NCBI GenBank assembly: GCA_008828725.1
Contig: MEHQ01000484.1
Span: 57,625 to 121,624 of the forward strand
From: Saccharina japonica
Taxonomy: Eukaryota; Sar; Phaeophyceae; Laminariales; Laminariaceae
Length of the DNA: 64,000 bases
Direction: 5' to 3'
Below are positions 35,501 to 46,176 of the stretch, piece by piece. Under the pieces are notes generated by a model. That model was given only the letters and a program-made list of their open reading frames with translations. It was not told the origin of the DNA and did no database searches. A program made the translations under genes and the position numbers. Each line of letters begins with the position of its first letter. The stretch's first letter is position 1.

Positions 35501-38500
35501 CTTGAGGGTTTTGTGTATGTATGTCGTACCCGTCCTCAACGCGTTCGTTTCGTTTGCGGCCCTTGGCAGGAACTTCGACGGTATTTCAGCGACCCAGCTC
35601 ACCGGGAAAAGCTGGCGGCGAAAAGAAAGGCCGGCGCGGCGATGCTGCTGGTGGGCAACAAGTCCGACGTGCCGCTGTCTCAGCGACAGGTGCGACCGAG
35701 CTGCATGCATGTACATGTACATATATAACTATACCCTGGTATATGATACCGGTACTGGTATACCACGCTGTCCGAAAAGATAGGGACCGTTTGTATGAAA
35801 TAGTAATGCATAAAATGTGCTTATTTTTTCGAACAGAGTGATACGAAGTACATGATATATACCAGAGGTACTGTTATACCACGCTGTCCAAAAATTTAGG
35901 GACCGTTTGTATCAAATAGTAAAATTCATAACATGTGCTTATTTTTTCGGACAGTGTGGTATATGTACACTTGTGATATATACCAGGTATTGGTATACCA
36001 CGCTGTCCAAAAATGTAGGGACCGTTTGTATTAAATATTGCTGAATAAAAGGTGTTTAATTTTTGGACAGAGTGGTACGAAGTACATACCAGGTATATGA
36101 TATATATATATTTATTTATTTATTTATTTTTGTACATCCCATTTATTATCTTCGCCCTTCCTTTCTCTCTCCTCCCTAGTCGTAACTCAGATCCGGGGTC
36201 ACAAAGTAGGCTCCTCTCCCTCCTCCCCCACTACGGTTCTTGCCTTGCATTTTTATCGCGAGAAGACTTCAGCCTTTCCTTCCCTCGTCGACTCGCATCG
36301 AATTGTGCCTACCCACGCTACTATTAATTGGCGCTCTCAGCAGTTGATTCCGTTTTTTATTTATTTTTGCAAATAAACTCAAAAGTCCGACCCACGTGAG
36401 ATTCGAACTCCAGACATCAACGTTCAGAAGCGTTCGAGGTTACCTCTACTGTAGACCATCGGGGCGACCGATATATACCATGTACTGGTATACCACGCTG
36501 TCCAAAAATATAGGGGCCGTTAGTATTTAATAGTAACGCATAAAATGTGTTTATTTTTTCGGACATAGTGGTACGAAGTATACTCGACTGAGAAATATTT
36601 GCGACATGTGAGATACGAACAATCGAATATAATTTCAGTGGGCACAGGATGTATGCTCGTCCATAGTCTATATAGATATAGGTGAACGATCGATATCGCA
36701 AGCGGTGTATATATAGACTAATATACGGACGTACGACATATATAGCTTGCTCTTCTTCTCTCATCCTGCAAAACCAAATTGTGATGCTACTCGTACCAGT
36801 AATAAGCAGCAAGCACAAGCACAACCGCTGCTGCTGTCTCTTTTTGTTTGTGTGTTACCTGAAGTTGCTATTAATACTCGTACTGCTCATGTTTCATCCC
36901 AGAGTTATCGAAGCCTACCTTTGTGGCCACAGACTGAATTATGTTTCGACGATGGGTTAAATGAGAGAAAAACTACAGCAGTAGAACAACAACAACAACA
37001 ACAACAACAACAAGTATGGTATACTTCGTATATATATTTTAAAAAAACAACAACAACAACAACAACAGCCGTGAGATCAAGGATTTCGTCGAAACTCATC
37101 TTATCTACTCGTAGCTGAGTGTACTACTTCGATCGCGCGTGCTTAAGGGTTTAATAGGTCCTCAGGATGTACACATCACACTTGATGGCGCACGCTCCGT
37201 CGCACGATCTACGATCTGCTACAGCAGTACGTACCTACGAGTACCGCAATAAGCATGATGGGTACTGCTGTCTGTTGTACCGGGGGACGGGTGCAGCAGG
37301 TTGTGCTGAACTGGTCGCACAGCCTCTCTGTCTCTCTCGGCACATGTATTCCGCGATTCCTACATATACATACGTAGCCAACGGCGTTCTTGACTGACAT
37401 TTTCCTAGACCGCTCCTTTTCTCGCCGTCTGGTGGGGGGCGCGTTACACGTTTTTTTGTTTTTCCTTGACGCCATAATATGGTTGTGGCTGGCTGGTGCT
37501 AGGAAATGACGCGTTCTGAGCGCGCGATCGCACTGCTATATTTAGTAGTACCGTAGTATCGTGTACAGCAGTTCAGTTCAATACAGGAACTCCTATATAC
37601 GAGTATATGTTTATAAAATTGAAAAGAAAAAAAAAAGGACTGTGAGATGGAGGATTTCTTCGAAACTCATCTTTTTTGCAAAGCTGAAGTGTGATACTTC
37701 GATCGCGCGTATGTACTTATACGGGTTTAATATACGGCAGTATTAGGGCCCGTTTTAACGAAGAAAGAAAAAATTCAACTTGGAAAAAAAAAAAAAAAAA
37801 AACCGCTTTTCATTGGTCAACACGCGCACCAGCAGCCAGCACCAAAGATTAGGATCTTGGGGGGTGCTGGTGCGTGTGTTGACCAATGAAAAGCGAATTT
37901 GAATTTTATTTTTCTCAAATGGAATTTATTTTGTACTCGTTAATATGGACCCTTACGGAGGACCATAGTGAATATAGGAAAACATGAAGGTTTTTGAGTA
38001 CCTGATATACCGTAGGTCCTATTTACTAGTGTTTACTATGGTCTCCCGTAATTGTAAAAAGCGGGGAAAGGTGGCCCAGACCTGGAGTTATTATTTTTCA
38101 GGATGGGCGTGTTCTCTCGTACACGGACTTCGAACAAGTACAAATGGTCTTGGAACTTGTTTCTGAGGTTGTGTGCAAACCTCAGACCTGACTGTCATCT
38201 TTCTCACTGCTCGATTTCTTTGTGCTATACTTGGTAGATGTCCTTTACTTGAGTGAACAGGGGGAACGATAAAACTTGCAGTCTTCTACTCAGCTGTTTA
38301 ATTTATTTTTTGGGGGAACTGCGCGCCTTCTGACGTCTGCTCCCCGCCCCCTCTTCCCCCCACTACCTCGCCCCCCCCCCATCCACTGATCCCCCCCCCC
38401 CCTCGTTTCCCCGCCCCCCTCCAGCGAACCATGCATGAATATCGAAGTACACTGCGCTCCGACCCCCCGCTTGGAGATATACGGGGGGTTGAGAACTCAA

Positions 38501-41466
38501 TAGGAATGAAAAGGATAGTCCTGTGCACGGCCCAATGGACTTCGCGAAAAGCTGAAATGCGATTTCGTGTAGGGGATCTGGACCTGCCATGAAAGGGAGG
38601 GTGGATGAAAGAAGGGATATACCAGTAGCCGGGAGGAGGAGGAAGTAGATGCACAGATGTGCCCATGTGGCAAAGCCATAGAGAGTAGAATTCACATAGT
38701 GGGAGAATGTGAAAGGTACAAGGAGGAAAGGGATGTGCTAGAGGAGGAGATGAGGAAAATAGACGAGTGTGACATGGAGCAGTTTGGTACACTAAATAGT
38801 AGCGAGAAAACGATCGCTAACTTAGGAGATAGATGGTGGCCACAGGCGGCGAAACAGGAAGGGGATAAGATTAGCAAAAAGTTTCTTTGTAATATATGGA
38901 AACAACGTAATGAGCGCCCAAGTGTTGGAGGTGTCTCTATTAGGAGTAGGAACGGTGCTCCGTCTCGAAAGGGTGCGTGTCAATGGTCAAATGACTAGGC
39001 AAGCAACAAATGAGTACGCCCCCCCCCCACCCCCCTCTCCTCCCCTCCCCGCCTAATTGTAAGTCCCCCCCTCCACCCCCCCCCTCCCGCCCCCCACACA
39101 CACACACACGCACACACCACCATTGGCTTATCCTCTCACCAAAATCGCACACCTCATTCGTTCCCACCCCACCCCCACCACCGCGCGGTGCCTTTCCTCC
39201 TCCTCCTCTGAATTGATGCGATGGATGTTGAGAGAAGATGCAAAGGCTCCGTAGCTGCTCTGAACGGATATACGTCTATCTTGATCTTCTGTTTTGGCTT
39301 CCATCTTTGTTCACTTAAACCACTAGACATACATAATCTATTACTACGAAGAAAATCTCATCTAGATCCCTATACTTGGTAATTTTAATTTAATTTTACT
39401 TATTTCTTCCCCCACAAATAGACACACACTTCCTGAATTCTACGGCCTCAGATTGTGTCACCCTGATACGGGATGTACATCCTACATGAGGACATATAAA
39501 ATCCGTAAGTACGCGCGATCGAAGTATTACACTCAGCTAGCAAACATGAACTTCGACGAAATCCTCGAGCTCACAGCTGTTGTTTTTTTAATTTTTTTAA
39601 TATACATATGTACCTGGTATGTTTTGTTTCTTTCGTTTTGAGATTTTGTACAATAATCGTACCGTATAGATCCCACCCGGGTTCAAATCTCAATCTTGTT
39701 CACCTAACCCTTTTAAGAACCGCAAAACTTATATCCCACACTAATTCCAAGTAGTTTTACCCTAAAACGGGGGACCGGTTCTTGAGGGGTTAACGCGCCA
39801 GACAGATCATGATCTCTGTTAATACGAAGCAGATCCTCTACAGGCAGTAGATCCTGTAAACCAGTCGTACGTATTTTTCCGTTTCTGAAATTTGGTGCAA
39901 GAACTGTATCGTACAGATCCCACCAGGCAAGAAATCTTGGCGGAAAACCGTCCATGCCACACAGATCCCACCCAGAAAAAAAAACACTACTAAGACCAAA
40001 CGTTATAGTACCACTTTGTGGCTCTTTTTTCTTCCCGACTTTTATTTCGCCAACCAAAGATAAAGGCTGTGCAGCAGCATGGCCAAAACAACATAGTACT
40101 CGTATGTATTCAAAATATGGTACGTATCGCTTTCGTATACGTACCCGGTGTACGTCATACGTGCATATTATACGTATCGTTCTCGTATATAGTGCAAGGC
40201 ATGTAATATCGTAAATATTTGCGGAACAATAAAAGAGCCAACCAAGATAATGGCGTATTGTGCCTGGCATCATCTCAGGGGTCAGATGATGGCGAGACAC
40301 CCTTTTTTGTTGTATTTTTCAATCTTGGGGAACATAGTGGCCAACTTTATGCTCCATACGAGGGGTACACCCATTTTCTTTGGCACTATGTTGCGGATAA
40401 GATTATGAACGAGCCACAAAGTGGTACCATAACCTTTTTTATACCAGTATCTTACTGTAGATCGTGCAGAAGATCATGGTGAATCAGGAATCAGATCCCT
40501 CCCCCTATAAGGTAAATACGATCATAAGACCGTGCAGATCCTTTACGTAAATCAGGAATGTATATATCCGCCTCGAAATAACTAGATCATGAACTGAGAT
40601 TTGATCTGTTCGATGTGTGAACTGGGATCTGATCTATCCGCTGTATGAAATCGGGGTCTGATCTGATCTGACGTATTAACTGGGATCTGATTTGATCTGT
40701 CCGATGTTTGGACTGGGATCTGATATGTCCGACGTGTAAACTGGGATAAGATATGTCCGATGTATGAACTGGGATCTGATCTAATCCGTCCGGTGTATGA
40801 ACTGGGATCTGATCTGGTATGTCCGGTGTATGAAATCGGGGTCTGGTCTGATCTAATGTATGAGATGCGATATGATCTATCAGATGTATGAACTGGGATC
40901 TGATCTGTCCGATGTGTAACCTGGGATAAGATCTGTCCGATGTATGAACTGGGATCTGATCTGATATGTCCGATGAGTAAACTGGGATAACATCTGTCCG
41001 ATCTATGAACCGGGATCTGATATGATCTGTCCGATGTGTGAACTGGGATGTGATATTATCTGTCCGATCTATGAACTAGGATCTGAACATATCTGTACGA
41101 TCTATGAACTGGGATGTGATCGTATCTGTCCGATGTGTGAACTGGGATCTGATATTATCTTACCTTATCTTATCTTATCTCATATCATATGATCTGATCT
41201 GATATGCTCTTATGTAATACTGATCTGTCCGATATGTGATATTTGACGCCGTCGTCCAGGTCGGGTCTCAGACTGGGGAAGACACGGCGGCGGAGTTCGG
41301 CCTTCCGTTCTTGGAAGTCAGCGCCAAATCGGGCAGCAACGTCAGGGAGGCGTTCATGTCCATCGCGACCAGGGCCGTGGGGGAGCACCTGGTGCGCAAG
41401 CAGTCCGGGAAGCGCAGGACGCGCAACGCGGTGAAGAGGACGGTGGAGAGCGTCCCTGGCTTACAG
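32009..41466 (+). CDS. Divergent Rab-like small GTPase (exons 32009-32560, 35570-35689, 41260-41466; possible fourth exon)
   Basis: All three exons are whole numbers of codons (184, 40, 69) with GT-AG borders. The five G motifs are in order: P-loop GECGVGKT (residues 54-61), APTYGVDF (switch I, 77-84), DTSGKAG (G3, 150-156), NKSD (214-217) and SAK (245-247). Rab proteins bind GTP and direct vesicle traffic; the IKTL after switch I fits that family. Two features are odd. Lys replaces the catalytic Gln of the usual DTAGQE, and an acidic, low-complexity insert of about 45 residues (95-140) separates switch I from G3. The N-terminus has Cys at 6, 7 and 15-17, which could be acylated. The first ATG follows an in-frame TAG. 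The C-terminal prenylation motif is not securely located. Confidence 0.85.
33713..33792. mobile_element. MITE family A copy, diverged
   Basis: TACCACTTTGGACGGATG to CCGGAGTGGT with AAGCACC and AACGGTCCTTA inside. It sits in intron 1 of the Rab-like gene. Confidence 0.55.
34740..34895. mobile_element. Decayed double copy of MITE family C
   Basis: Two neighbouring units share ATCCTACACT and a GACCA end, the second ending TTCTTAAGGGG. TTAA borders are lost. Confidence 0.5.
34982..35083. mobile_element. MITE family B copy
   Basis: CGAGGGGCCATAGTAAATAG to a TTTACTACGAATGGTCCCCC end followed by GTA. It is in intron 1 of the Rab-like gene. Confidence 0.68.
35570..35689 (+). CDS. Rab-like GTPase, exon 2 (G4)
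   Basis: The acceptor is CTTGGCAG and the donor is CAG|GTGCGA. The 40 codons run from ELRRYFSDPAHREK to the G4 motif in MLLVGNKSDVPLSQRQ. The phase is 0 at both ends. Confidence 0.88.
35761..36077. mobile_element. Three tandem-spaced copies of a ~82-bp inverted-repeat element (MITE family A)
   Basis: Copies at 35761-35843, 35877-35961 and 35996-36077 each open TACCACGCTGTCC and close with a GGACAGAGTGGTA-type end, with an inner GGGACCGTTTGTAT. TA at both ends fits a Tc1/mariner-type target. A fourth copy is at 36491-36573. All are in intron 2 of the Rab-like gene. Confidence 0.72.
36125..36310 (-). repeat. Family E copy, reversed
   Basis: Complement of the family E words: CATTTATTATCTTCGCCC at the start and CGAGAAGACTTCAGCC and TCGTCGACTCGCATCG near the end. 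It lies between MITE A copies in intron 2 of the Rab-like gene. Confidence 0.6.
36365..36475 (-). pseudogene. tRNA-like relic
   Basis: The reverse strand reads GATGGTCTACAGTAGAGG (A-box-like), an AACG/CGTT stem with an eight-base loop CTTCTGAA, and GGAGTTCGAATCTC (B-box-like). No acceptor stem closes it, so it is not a working tRNA. Confidence 0.35.
36491..36573. mobile_element. MITE family A copy
   Basis: TACCACGCTGTCC to GGACATAGTGGTA, 83 bp, with the same inner words as the copies at 35761-36077. Confidence 0.7.
37066..37160 (+). repeat. Family D copy
   Basis: GTGAGATCAAGGATTTCGTC and CTTCGATCGCGCGTGCTTAA, preceded by a CAA microsatellite. A second, more diverged copy follows at 37640-37735. 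Confidence 0.6.
37956..38048. mobile_element. MITE family B copy
   Basis: CGGAGGACCATAGTGAATAT to TTTACTATGGTCTCCCG, bordered by TA on both sides. It is in intron 2 of the Rab-like gene. Confidence 0.66.
38472..39028 (+). mobile_element. LINE 3' fragment with poly(C) tail
   Basis: It matches 45055-45488 almost base for base (CPCGKAIESRIHIVGEC, QFGTLNSSEK, KQRNERP), with small differences at its 5' side. It then continues through GAPSRKG to the 3' end. The stop TGA overlaps TGAGTAC, followed by a C run. It shows what the gap at 45489 hides. Confidence 0.88.
39708..39789. mobile_element. piggyBac-like MITE (family C) copy
   Basis: CCCTTTTAAGAACCG to CCGGTTCTTGAGGGG, with CTAA on the left (decayed TTAA) and TTAA on the right. 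A tandem, more decayed pair lies at 34740-34895. Confidence 0.65.
40580..41240 (+). repeat. GATC-rich satellite before exon 3 of the Rab-like gene
   Basis: About 20 irregular units of 25-35 bp: ATGAACTGGGATCTGATC and TGTCCGATGTGTG words. The array reaches to within 20-30 bp of the exon 3 acceptor. Confidence 0.85.
41260..41466 (+). CDS. Rab-like GTPase, exon 3 (G5)
   Basis: The acceptor is CGTCCAG and the donor is CAG|GTATAT. The 69 codons include EFGLPFLEVSAKSGSNVREA, the G5 region of Rab proteins, followed by a basic tail KRRTRNAVKR. A GATC-rich satellite ends a few bases upstream of the acceptor. Confidence 0.88.
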
Positions 41467-41707
41467 GTATATACCTTCTCCCATATCGTATCAGGTAATG
41501 TATAATAAACAGATTAATGCATTAGACCAAAAACCAGCCTAGCATGACGGAGGACCACCTTTTACATGCACACACATAGATACAGCAAGGTCACCCCCCG
41601 ACATGGTCAATTCACATGGAGGTTCGGGTCTCGTGGTGAGATAGACAACCCGGAACAAACTACCGATTTCCATTGGTGAGAGCGACAGCAATAACAGCAG
41701 CAGCAAT

Positions 41708-41745
<38 letters not shown>

Positions 41746-41814
41746 AAAATCAAGCGTAGGTCCCCTATGTACGAGATACTATGTCATTTTTATTCATATA
41801 TATATATACCCCTA

Positions 41815-41898
41815 TACCACATTGTCCTGAAATATAAGCACCGTTTTGATTAAATAGTAATGTACAAAGTACTCCTTATAATTAGGGACAAGAGTGGT
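41815..41898. mobile_element. MITE family A copy
   Basis: TACCACATTGTCC to GGGACAAGAGTGGT with the inner AAGCACCGTTT word. It is preceded by a TA microsatellite. Confidence 0.65.
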
Positions 41899-41927
41899 CT
41901 ACCGTATGTACGAGTAGTACACATCCG

Positions 41928-41982
41928 CAATGGTCATACGACTACGGCCATGCATGAAAATGAAGTACCCCCCCCCCCCCCC
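41928..41982 (+). mobile_element. SINE-like 3' end fragment
   Basis: GGTCATACGACTACGGCC then the variant tail AAAATGAAGTAC and 14 C. Only the last 40 bp of the family are present. Confidence 0.62.
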
Positions 41983-42429
41983 GCGCGCCCGCCCTGCACA
42001 ACCTGCTTTTACTTCCTCACGGCCATGCGTTCGTTCCCATCTTAATGAATAATTTATGCGCGTTTTTGAAAAGCGAGGGCGAGCGTTTAATGATCTTGTT
42101 CAGGGGATGACGACGCGGCCGCCAGCTACATCGCGAAAAAACAAGCAAACAGCCCAGCACCAGCAGGCAGCGCGGGTCGGGGGGGGGCCCCCCGGGGTTT
42201 TTTTTCCGCGGCGGGGGGCTACTGAACGGGGGGAGAGGATCGTCCGCAACAAACCCCGCTACGAGCGAATCTCGACGATATACAGAAACCACAGGATTCT
42301 CCGGAGGTGGAGTGGGTTCTTCGTCTAGCTGGCGGACGGGATAAAGTAAGCCTACGGCCAGCAGCAAGCAGCAACCATCACCGACGGTTTCGGACGGAGG
42401 GAGGAGGAAGTGGTGGGGGGGGGGCGTGG

Positions 42430-42534
42430 TCAGTTCCCAAGCCGGGTCGTCTTCAGCCACGAGGCACTTAAACCACGCAGCCACCGCCTCTGTCGACCCT
42501 TTTGTCGCCTTCCGTCGTTCCTTCTCCAGGGGAG
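42430..42534 (-). other. Possible small coding segment
   Basis: After a long pyrimidine tract and a GGAG border, the reverse strand reads KERRKATKGSTEAVAAWFKC and LVAEDDPAWELTT. The composition is protein-like and unlike the GC-rich noise nearby. No family is recognised and no partner exons were found. Confidence 0.25.
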
Positions 42535-42715
42535 CGGGGGGGGTGGTGGGCGTCGGGGGCGGGCGGCGGCAGGGGGGAGGGGCGGGGCCTGTTGTCTCCG
42601 ACTGCGGTGGGTTTCAGCACCAGCGGAGGAGGCGGTAGTGGCAGGGGAGAAGACGCGCAGACGGCGAGGCTGCTGGAAAGGTGCGAGATACGTGGTGTCG
42701 CCCGCCGATATATAG
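42530..42715 (+). CDS. Possible last exon of the Rab-like GTPase
   Basis: A good acceptor (TTCTCCAG) continues phase 0 after exon 3. The frame is Gly/Arg-rich, contains GACC and a basic stretch RRRRGCW, and stops at 42713-42715. The CC pair is not at the very end as Rab prenylation would need, and the composition is that of GC-rich noise. The opposite strand is open here too. Confidence 0.3.
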   Translation, partial: GSGGGGGRRGRAAAGGRGGACCLRLRWVSAPAEEAVVAGEKTRRRRGCWKGARYVVSPADI

Positions 42716-43005
42716 AAGATGCCGTATGTTGTCATACGGGTGAAAGAAGATAAAACACACATACACAGACCCCGGGGGCGATTTTTGGTCGATTTTTCTC
42801 CCAAAACACGGTGGGGGCTATATACTATTGTAGGTAGTGGGGGGGGTGTAAAACACAAAGAAAATGGTGGCGGTGGAAAGAGGATCTTGCCGAGATCTGC
42901 TAAGAGGATCTTGTCGAGATCTGCTCATGTAGACACGTCGCTTGGCCATTTTTAAACTCTCCCCGTTGTCGAGAAAACCAGCTTTGAAGTTCACCCAGGG
43001 GCAGG

Positions 43006-43528
43006 GGGGGGGGGGTGTACTTGACCGCATGTCGTACATGGCCGTACTCGTATGGCCATAGACCCTACTCGCATCCCTACAATGCCGGGACGGAGCACGT
43101 TGGGTTTTCACCAACCAGGGCAGACATTTTGCTTGAACTAAGCGCGAAGCGCCGTGAGATCGTTGGGCGAAGTCGCATGAAGACTAAGCTGCATCCTACT
43201 AAGAACCGCTTGTGAGGCGGGCTTGCATATGGATGACAGCTTCAATGAGTGAACTTAATTTCCGGTGTGGCAACTTCCTGAGACATCAATGGTTGTACCA
43301 CGAGTGTAACTGCCTCGTGGGTGCTTTACCATATACACACTACGTGATACGGTCATTCCCCTTGTGCGGAGTAAAGGTTCTCTACCCCGCACAAATGATC
43401 TATAACCCCGCCGTCAGCTGTGATCGACGCCAAAAAATAACAACAACAAAAACGGTACCCTGGTGATCTAGCGCATGTAGTGAGCGGCATGTTTTGCAGT
43501 GTCGTTGCCAATCGACACCAACCCAACC
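43006..43528 (-). mobile_element. SINE-like element, near full length, poly(C) tail
   Basis: In sense orientation (reverse strand) it runs from GGTTGGGTTGGTGTCG through about 510 bp to CGACATGCGGTCAAGTAC and a C run (plus-strand G run at 43006-43016). It has no reading frame of note. It matches 55874-56406 over its whole length. It abuts the small inverted-repeat element at 43533. Confidence 0.75.
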
Positions 43529-43532
43529 TATA

Positions 43533-43615
43533 TACCACTCTGGGGGGGAATATAAGGACCGTTTGTACACTACTATGAAGACAAATCGGTCCTTACATTT
43601 ACGCACAGAGTGGTA
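43533..43615. mobile_element. MITE family A copy
   Basis: TACCACTCTG to CACAGAGTGGTA, with AAGGACCGTTTGTA inside and its complement-like CGGTCCTT on the other side. It abuts the SINE-like element at 43006-43528. Confidence 0.72.
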
Positions 43616-43631
43616 TAAGATAGGGGTGAGG

Positions 43632-43860
43632 GGGGGGGGGTGTACTCATGTCGTCCACGGCCGTAGTCGAATGACCATGGACCCCTCGCATTCCTACAAT
43701 GCCGGGACGGAGGCCGTTGGGTTTTCACCAAACAGGGCAGACATTTCCGCTTGCACTAAGCGCGAAGCACCGTGAGGTTGTTGGGCGAAGTCGCATGAAG
43801 GGTGAGCTGCATCCTGCTAAGAACCGCTTGTGAGGCGGACTTGCACCTTGGGAACGCCGG
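43632..43860 (-). mobile_element. SINE-like element, 5'-truncated
   Basis: Poly(G), GTACTCATGTCGTCC, the CCTACAATGCCGGGACGGAG landmark and the GTGAGGCGG landmark are all present, then similarity ends. A 5' truncation of this kind is typical of retroposed copies. Confidence 0.72.
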
Positions 43861-44069
43861 GAGGGGGGGGGGGTTACCTTGCGTGTTACCAGGTATGCGG
43901 TAGTGTTCACTTACGTAGATGCCCCCGGCGTTGCGTTGCCTGTGTGCGTGCAGTCGTCAGGTTGCGTCAGGTTGTCTCGACGACCCGCCTGGATAACACC
44001 GCATCGCTTGGACGCTTTGCTCAACAAAAGCGTTTCTTAGGCTGTACCGGGGGCGGCATGAAGTGCTGT

Positions 44070-46176
44070 GATGTTGGACGGGGAAATATGAAATATCGAA
44101 GTACGTTGATATCCTACAGGGAGTTGCCCAGGGATGTACGCTATCACCTAACCTATTCAAGGTATACATTAATGACATGATAGTAGCAGTAGAAGCAGCA
44201 TCGCAGGGAGTCAAGGTGGGGGAAGATACGGTGTCGGGATTGATGTTTGCTGATGATTTTGTTTGCATATCAGAAACACCCGAAGGACTGCAGAAACAAA
44301 TAGAGAAGGCAATCGAGTACACCAGGAAGTGGAGAGTGACGGCGAACGTAAAAAAGTGCGCAGTAGTTGTATGTAACGAAGATAAGGAGAGTCCGGTAAC
44401 TTGTAAGTGGAAGTGGGGAGAAGATGAATTACCGATCGTAGACCAGTATACGTACCTTGGCGTAGAAATCTCAAAAGATTGCTCTTGGGATGCACACATA
44501 AATAAAATAATAGGCAAGGGTAAGGCACACGTAGGCAAGATGGAAGCAGTCCTAACAGACTCGCACCTTGACACTAGAATTAAGAGATGTATACTGATGA
44601 ATGTGATTGTACCAAAGCTAGAATATGCAGGAGAAGTATGGGAAGGGAACGCGAAGCTCGTAAAACAGCTGGAAACAGTACAGATGACAGCAGCTAAAAA
44701 AGTACTAGGATGCTCAAGTACGACGAGTAATACAGTATTGAGAGCAGAACTGGGAATGTACCCACTTAAGACAAATAGAGACGTGCGTAAGTTGAAATGG
44801 CAATATAAAGTAAAGAACATGCCAAATAAGAGGTTGCCAGCCATAGCCGATAAAGCTGTATGGGAGAAAGTAACCAAAGGGCGAGCTGGAATAAGGTGGG
44901 ATAGCGTAGTCGAGAAAGTATGGAAGGAAATAGGAAACCAAAAAGAGACGCTGGCCATAGAGAAATTTAGCGGATACAAGACAGAAGTGAAAGAAAGGAT
45001 AGAAAGAAGGGAAAGGCTAGCACTGAGAAAGAAGGTGGAAGGGGAAGAACACTTAGAGATGTACGGGGGGTTGAGAGAAGGAATAGGAATGAAAAGGTAT
45101 CTGCACGGCCCAATGGACTTCGCGAAAAAGCTGAAACTGCGATTTCGTGTAGGGGACCTGGACCTGCCAGAAAGAAGAAGGAGGTATACCAGTAGCCGGG
45201 AGGAGGAGGAAGTAGAGGCACAGATGTGCCCATGTGGCAAAGCCATAGAGAGTAGAGTTCACATAGTGGGAGAATGTGAAAGGTACAAGGAGGAAAGGGA
45301 TGTGCTAGAGGAGGAGATGAGGAAAATAGACGAGTGTGACATGGAGCAGTTTGGTACACTAAATAGTAGCGAGAAAACGATCGCTATCTTAGGAGATAGA
45401 TGGTGGCCACAGGCGGCGAAGCAGGAAGGGGATAAGATTAGCAAAAGGTTTCTCTGTAATATATGGAAACAACGTAATGAGCGCCCAANNNNNNNNNNNN
45501 NNNNNNNNNNNNNNNNNNNNNNNNNNNNNNNNNNNNNNNNNNNNNNNNNNNNNNNNNNNNNNNNNNNNNNNNNNNNNNNNNNNNNNNNNNNNNNNNNNNN
45601 NNNNNNNNNNNNNNNNNNNNNNNNNNNNNNNNNNNNNNNNNNNNNNNNNNNNNNNNNNNNNNNNNNNNNNNNNNNNNNNNNNNNNNNNNNNNNNNNNNNN
45701 NNNNNNNNNNNNNNNNNNNNNNNNNNNNNNNNNNNNNNNNNNNNNNNNNNNNNNNNNNNNNNNNNNNNNNNNNNNNNNNNNNNNNNNNNNNNNNNNNNNN
45801 NNNNNNNNNNNNNNNNNNNNNNNNNNNNNNNNNNNNNNNNNNNNNNNNNNNNNNNNNNNNNNNNNNNNNNNNNNNNNNNNNNNNNNNNNNNNNNNNNNNN
45901 NNNNNNNNNNNNNNNNNNNNNNNNNNNNNNNNNNNNNNNNNNNNNNNNNNNNNNNNNNNNNNNNNNNNNNNNNNNNNNNNNNNNNNNNNNNNNNNNNNNN
46001 NNNNNNNNNNNNNNNNNNNNNNNNNNNNNNNNNNNNNNNNNNNNNNNNNNNNNNNNNNNNNNNNNNNNNNNNNNNNNNNNNNNNNNNNNNNNNNNNNNNN
46101 NNNNNNNNNNNNNNNNNNNNNNNNNNNNNNNNNNNNNNNNNNNNNNNNNNNNNNNNNNCCCCCCCCCCCCCCCCCC
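44070..46176 (+). mobile_element. LINE (non-LTR retrotransposon), 5'-truncated, interrupted by an assembly gap
   Basis: The frame reads LQGVAQGCTLSPNLFKVYI (about 44115-44171) and then the catalytic FADD at 44246-44257, typical of non-LTR reverse transcriptases. The thumb region follows (YLGVEIS, 44454 on). A Cys/His cluster reads CPCGKAIESRVHIVGEC, a C-terminal zinc knuckle. Endonuclease and the N-terminal half are missing. The frame is open to the N run at 45489. Poly(C) begins at once after the gap, which is where the element's tail is expected from its other copies. The clade is not determined. Confidence 0.85.
45489..46158. other. Assembly gap of 670 N
   Basis: Unsequenced bases fall inside the LINE, 8 bases after the codon run for QRNERP. 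By comparison with the copies at 38472 and 49748, only about 110-130 bases of element plus the poly(C) tail should be missing, so the true gap may be shorter, or the C run longer, than shown. Confidence 0.95.

Larger units (their letters stand above)
42716..44069. other. Non-coding mobile-element region
   Basis: Apart from the SINE-like copies at 43006 and 43632 and the MITE at 43533, it holds a duplicated AGAGGATCTTG-CGAGATCTGCT unit at 42880-42930 and nothing coding. Confidence 0.5.
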
